The position numbers were made by a program, and so were the translations under genes. A stretch of DNA of 64,000 bases, taken from assembly GCF_003334855.1 (NCBI RefSeq), contig NZ_QOWE01000003.1, positions 62,001 through 126,000 of the forward strand. Direction: 5' to 3'. Source of the DNA: Larkinella punicea. GTDB lineage: Bacteria > Bacteroidota > Bacteroidia > Cytophagales > Spirosomataceae. Shown piece by piece: positions 62,684 through 64,000 of this stretch. The stretch's first letter is position 1; each line of letters begins with the position of its first letter. The notes below the pieces were generated by a model. That model saw only the letters and a list, made by a program, of their open reading frames with translations, did no database searches and had not been told where the DNA came from.

Positions 62684-63363
62684 TCGCTGAAAGCACGCCG
62701 AAACCGGCCGGTATTCCGAAAAAGAAGAACGAAGGGCTCTTTTCCAAAAAGAACATCCAAACCCTGCGTGATCCGCTCGACGACTCCAATCCCATTACGG
62801 TGCAGATTCTGGGCATTTGCTCGGCCCTGGCCGTCACGGTGCAGGTCAAACCGGCCCTCATCATGGCCTTGGGCGTCACGGTGGTGGTGGCGTTTTCCAA
62901 CCTCATTATTTCGCTCATCCGCAACTCCATTCCCAACCGCATCCGGATTATTGTGCAGTTGATCATTGTGGCCATGCTGGTAACGATTGTGGACCAGTTG
63001 CTGAAAGCGTATATGTTCGACGTGAGCCGGAAACTGTCCGTTTTCGTTGGGCTGATTATCACCAATTGCATCGTGATGGGGCGGCTCGAAGCCTTTGCCA
63101 TGGCTCAGAAACCCTGGCCGGCCTTTCTGGACGGTATTGGTAATGGTGCCGGTTATGGCATTATCCTGATCACGGTGGCGGTTTTCCGTGAAACGCTGGG
63201 AGCCGGAACCCTGCTGGGTTACAAAGTCGTTCCGCAGTGGTTTTATGACCACGGTTACGTCAACAATGGCCTGATGCTGCTTCCGCCGGCGGCCCTGTTC
63301 CTGATCGGGATTTACATCTGGTGGCAGCGCAGCCGCAACCGGAAACTGATCAACGTCTCCTAA
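62680..63363 (+). CDS. nqrD: Na+-translocating NADH:quinone reductase subunit D
   Basis: A 227-residue polytopic subunit with about six transmembrane helices. LIITNCIVMGRLEAFAMAQKPWPAFLDGIGNGAGY is characteristic of NqrD. The first 30 residues are a longer, Lys-rich tail than in Gammaproteobacteria. It is coupled to nqrC by an ATGA overlap and sits 12 bp before nqrE. Confidence 0.93.
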   Translation: MIAESTPKPAGIPKKKNEGLFSKKNIQTLRDPLDDSNPITVQILGICSALAVTVQVKPALIMALGVTVVVAFSNLIISLIRNSIPNRIRIIVQLIIVAMLVTIVDQLLKAYMFDVSRKLSVFVGLIITNCIVMGRLEAFAMAQKPWPAFLDGIGNGAGYGIILITVAVFRETLGAGTLLGYKVVPQWFYDHGYVNNGLMLLPPAALFLIGIYIWWQRSRNRKLINVS

Positions 63364-63375
63364 ACGCCGTTCACC

Positions 63376-63990
63376 ATGCAACACCTCATCAATCTATTCG
63401 TCAAGGCGGTTTTTGTCGAGAATGTCATCTTTGCCTTTTTTCTCGGCATGTGCTCGTTTCTGGCCGTTTCCAAAAAAATAAAAACCGCATTCGGGCTGGG
63501 TCTGGCCGTTATTTTTGTCATGGTGCTGACGACTCCGCTCAATTACCTGATCCTGCGGTATGTGCTGGGCGAAGGCGCTTTGGGGTGGATTCATCCCGCA
63601 CTGGCAACGGTCGACCTCACCTTCCTGGCTTTCATTCTCTTCATTTCAACCATTGCCGGAGCTGTTCAGTTGGTGGAGATGGTAATCGAGAAATACGCGC
63701 CGTCGCTCTACAGTTCGCTGGGCATCTTTCTGCCGCTGATTACGGTGAACTGCTCGATTCTGGGTGCGGCTTTATTCATGCAGGAGCGGGAGTATAATTT
63801 TGCCGAAACGGCGGTCTTTTCGCTGGGAGCCGGCACCGGTTTTTTTCTGGCCATCGTGCTGCTGGCTGCCATTCGCGAGCGACTCCGGTATTCGAACATT
63901 CCGGAGCCGTTGCAGGGCCTCGGCATTGCCATGATTGTGACGGCACTGATGGGCATGGCGTTTCTCAGTTTCTCCGGTTTCCAACTCTAA
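63376..63990 (+). CDS. nqrE: Na+-translocating NADH:quinone reductase subunit E
   Basis: A 204-residue polytopic subunit, about six transmembrane helices, with VENVIFAFFLGMCSFLAVSKKIKTAFGLG, LPLITVNCSILGAALFMQEREY and SLGAGTGFFLAIVLLAAIRERL. The paired Cys residues that hold the NqrD/E iron centre are in MCSF and NCSI. nqrF, which carries the FAD and 2Fe-2S centres, should follow but lies beyond the window end. Confidence 0.93.
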   Translation: MQHLINLFVKAVFVENVIFAFFLGMCSFLAVSKKIKTAFGLGLAVIFVMVLTTPLNYLILRYVLGEGALGWIHPALATVDLTFLAFILFISTIAGAVQLVEMVIEKYAPSLYSSLGIFLPLITVNCSILGAALFMQEREYNFAETAVFSLGAGTGFFLAIVLLAAIRERLRYSNIPEPLQGLGIAMIVTALMGMAFLSFSGFQL

Positions 63991-64000
63991 CTCCACCGCC

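Overview
The window reads as chromosome of a free-living Bacteroidota bacterium, most likely Cytophagales/Spirosomataceae (Spirosoma/Larkinella-like). The evidence is Bacteroidota-type promoters (-7 box TAnnTTTG) in front of many genes, little Shine-Dalgarno signal, a sodium-pumping NQR complex, malate:quinone oxidoreductase, a BlaB/CcrA-like class B1 metallo-beta-lactamase, carboxynorspermidine synthase, and mostly GC-rich genes with long antisense shadow ORFs. The genus is an inference; no rRNA or marker comparison was possible.

Layout. 1-1.1 kb: an AT-rich patch with a truncated hypothetical gene, an attC-like structured spacer and a DUF3024 gene. 1.1-13.4 kb: an accessory block with three SDR oxidoreductases, three AraC-family regulators, small membrane proteins, a GH43-like secreted glycosidase, a class B1 metallo-beta-lactamase, a methionine aminopeptidase, a SnoaL-like protein and a NAPE-PLD-like hydrolase. 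13.5-18.3 kb: serine hydrolase with TPR, CorA, MscS and a secreted EEP-family phosphatase. 18.5-22.3 kb: a three-gene molybdo-hydroxylase operon (2Fe-2S, FAD/4Fe-4S and Moco subunits, PaoABC-like). 22.3-32.2 kb: a low-complexity exported DUF6600-type protein, Mqo, TrpB2, acetyltransferases, a polysaccharide deacetylase, SufB and an Lrp regulator. 32.3-32.7 kb: an unusual tRNA-like RNA gene with its own promoter and terminator. 32.7-53.5 kb: housekeeping genes (LepA, PDH E2, HslV, CHASE3 histidine kinase with response regulator, DacB, beta-CASP nuclease, AccA, site-2 protease, acyltransferase, LpxB, QueD, HldD). 53.5-59.2 kb: secreted subtilase, Xaa-Pro aminopeptidase, TetR regulator, a WapI-like immunity protein, carboxynorspermidine synthase. 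59.4-64 kb: nqrABCDE, cut by the window edge before nqrF.

Two things stand out. First, intergenic spaces are filled with long, near-perfect palindromes of several unrelated sequence families. All seven convergent gene gaps longer than 20 bp contain a palindrome, and several stop codons lie inside the palindromes. In some families the two arms of one copy match each other better than they match other copies. Second, at 32377-32536 there is a class-II (Leu-like) tRNA fold with an Asp-type anticodon loop (GUC) and a variable region of about 90 nt. It sits behind a consensus promoter and ahead of an intrinsic terminator, and I cannot assign it to a known RNA family.
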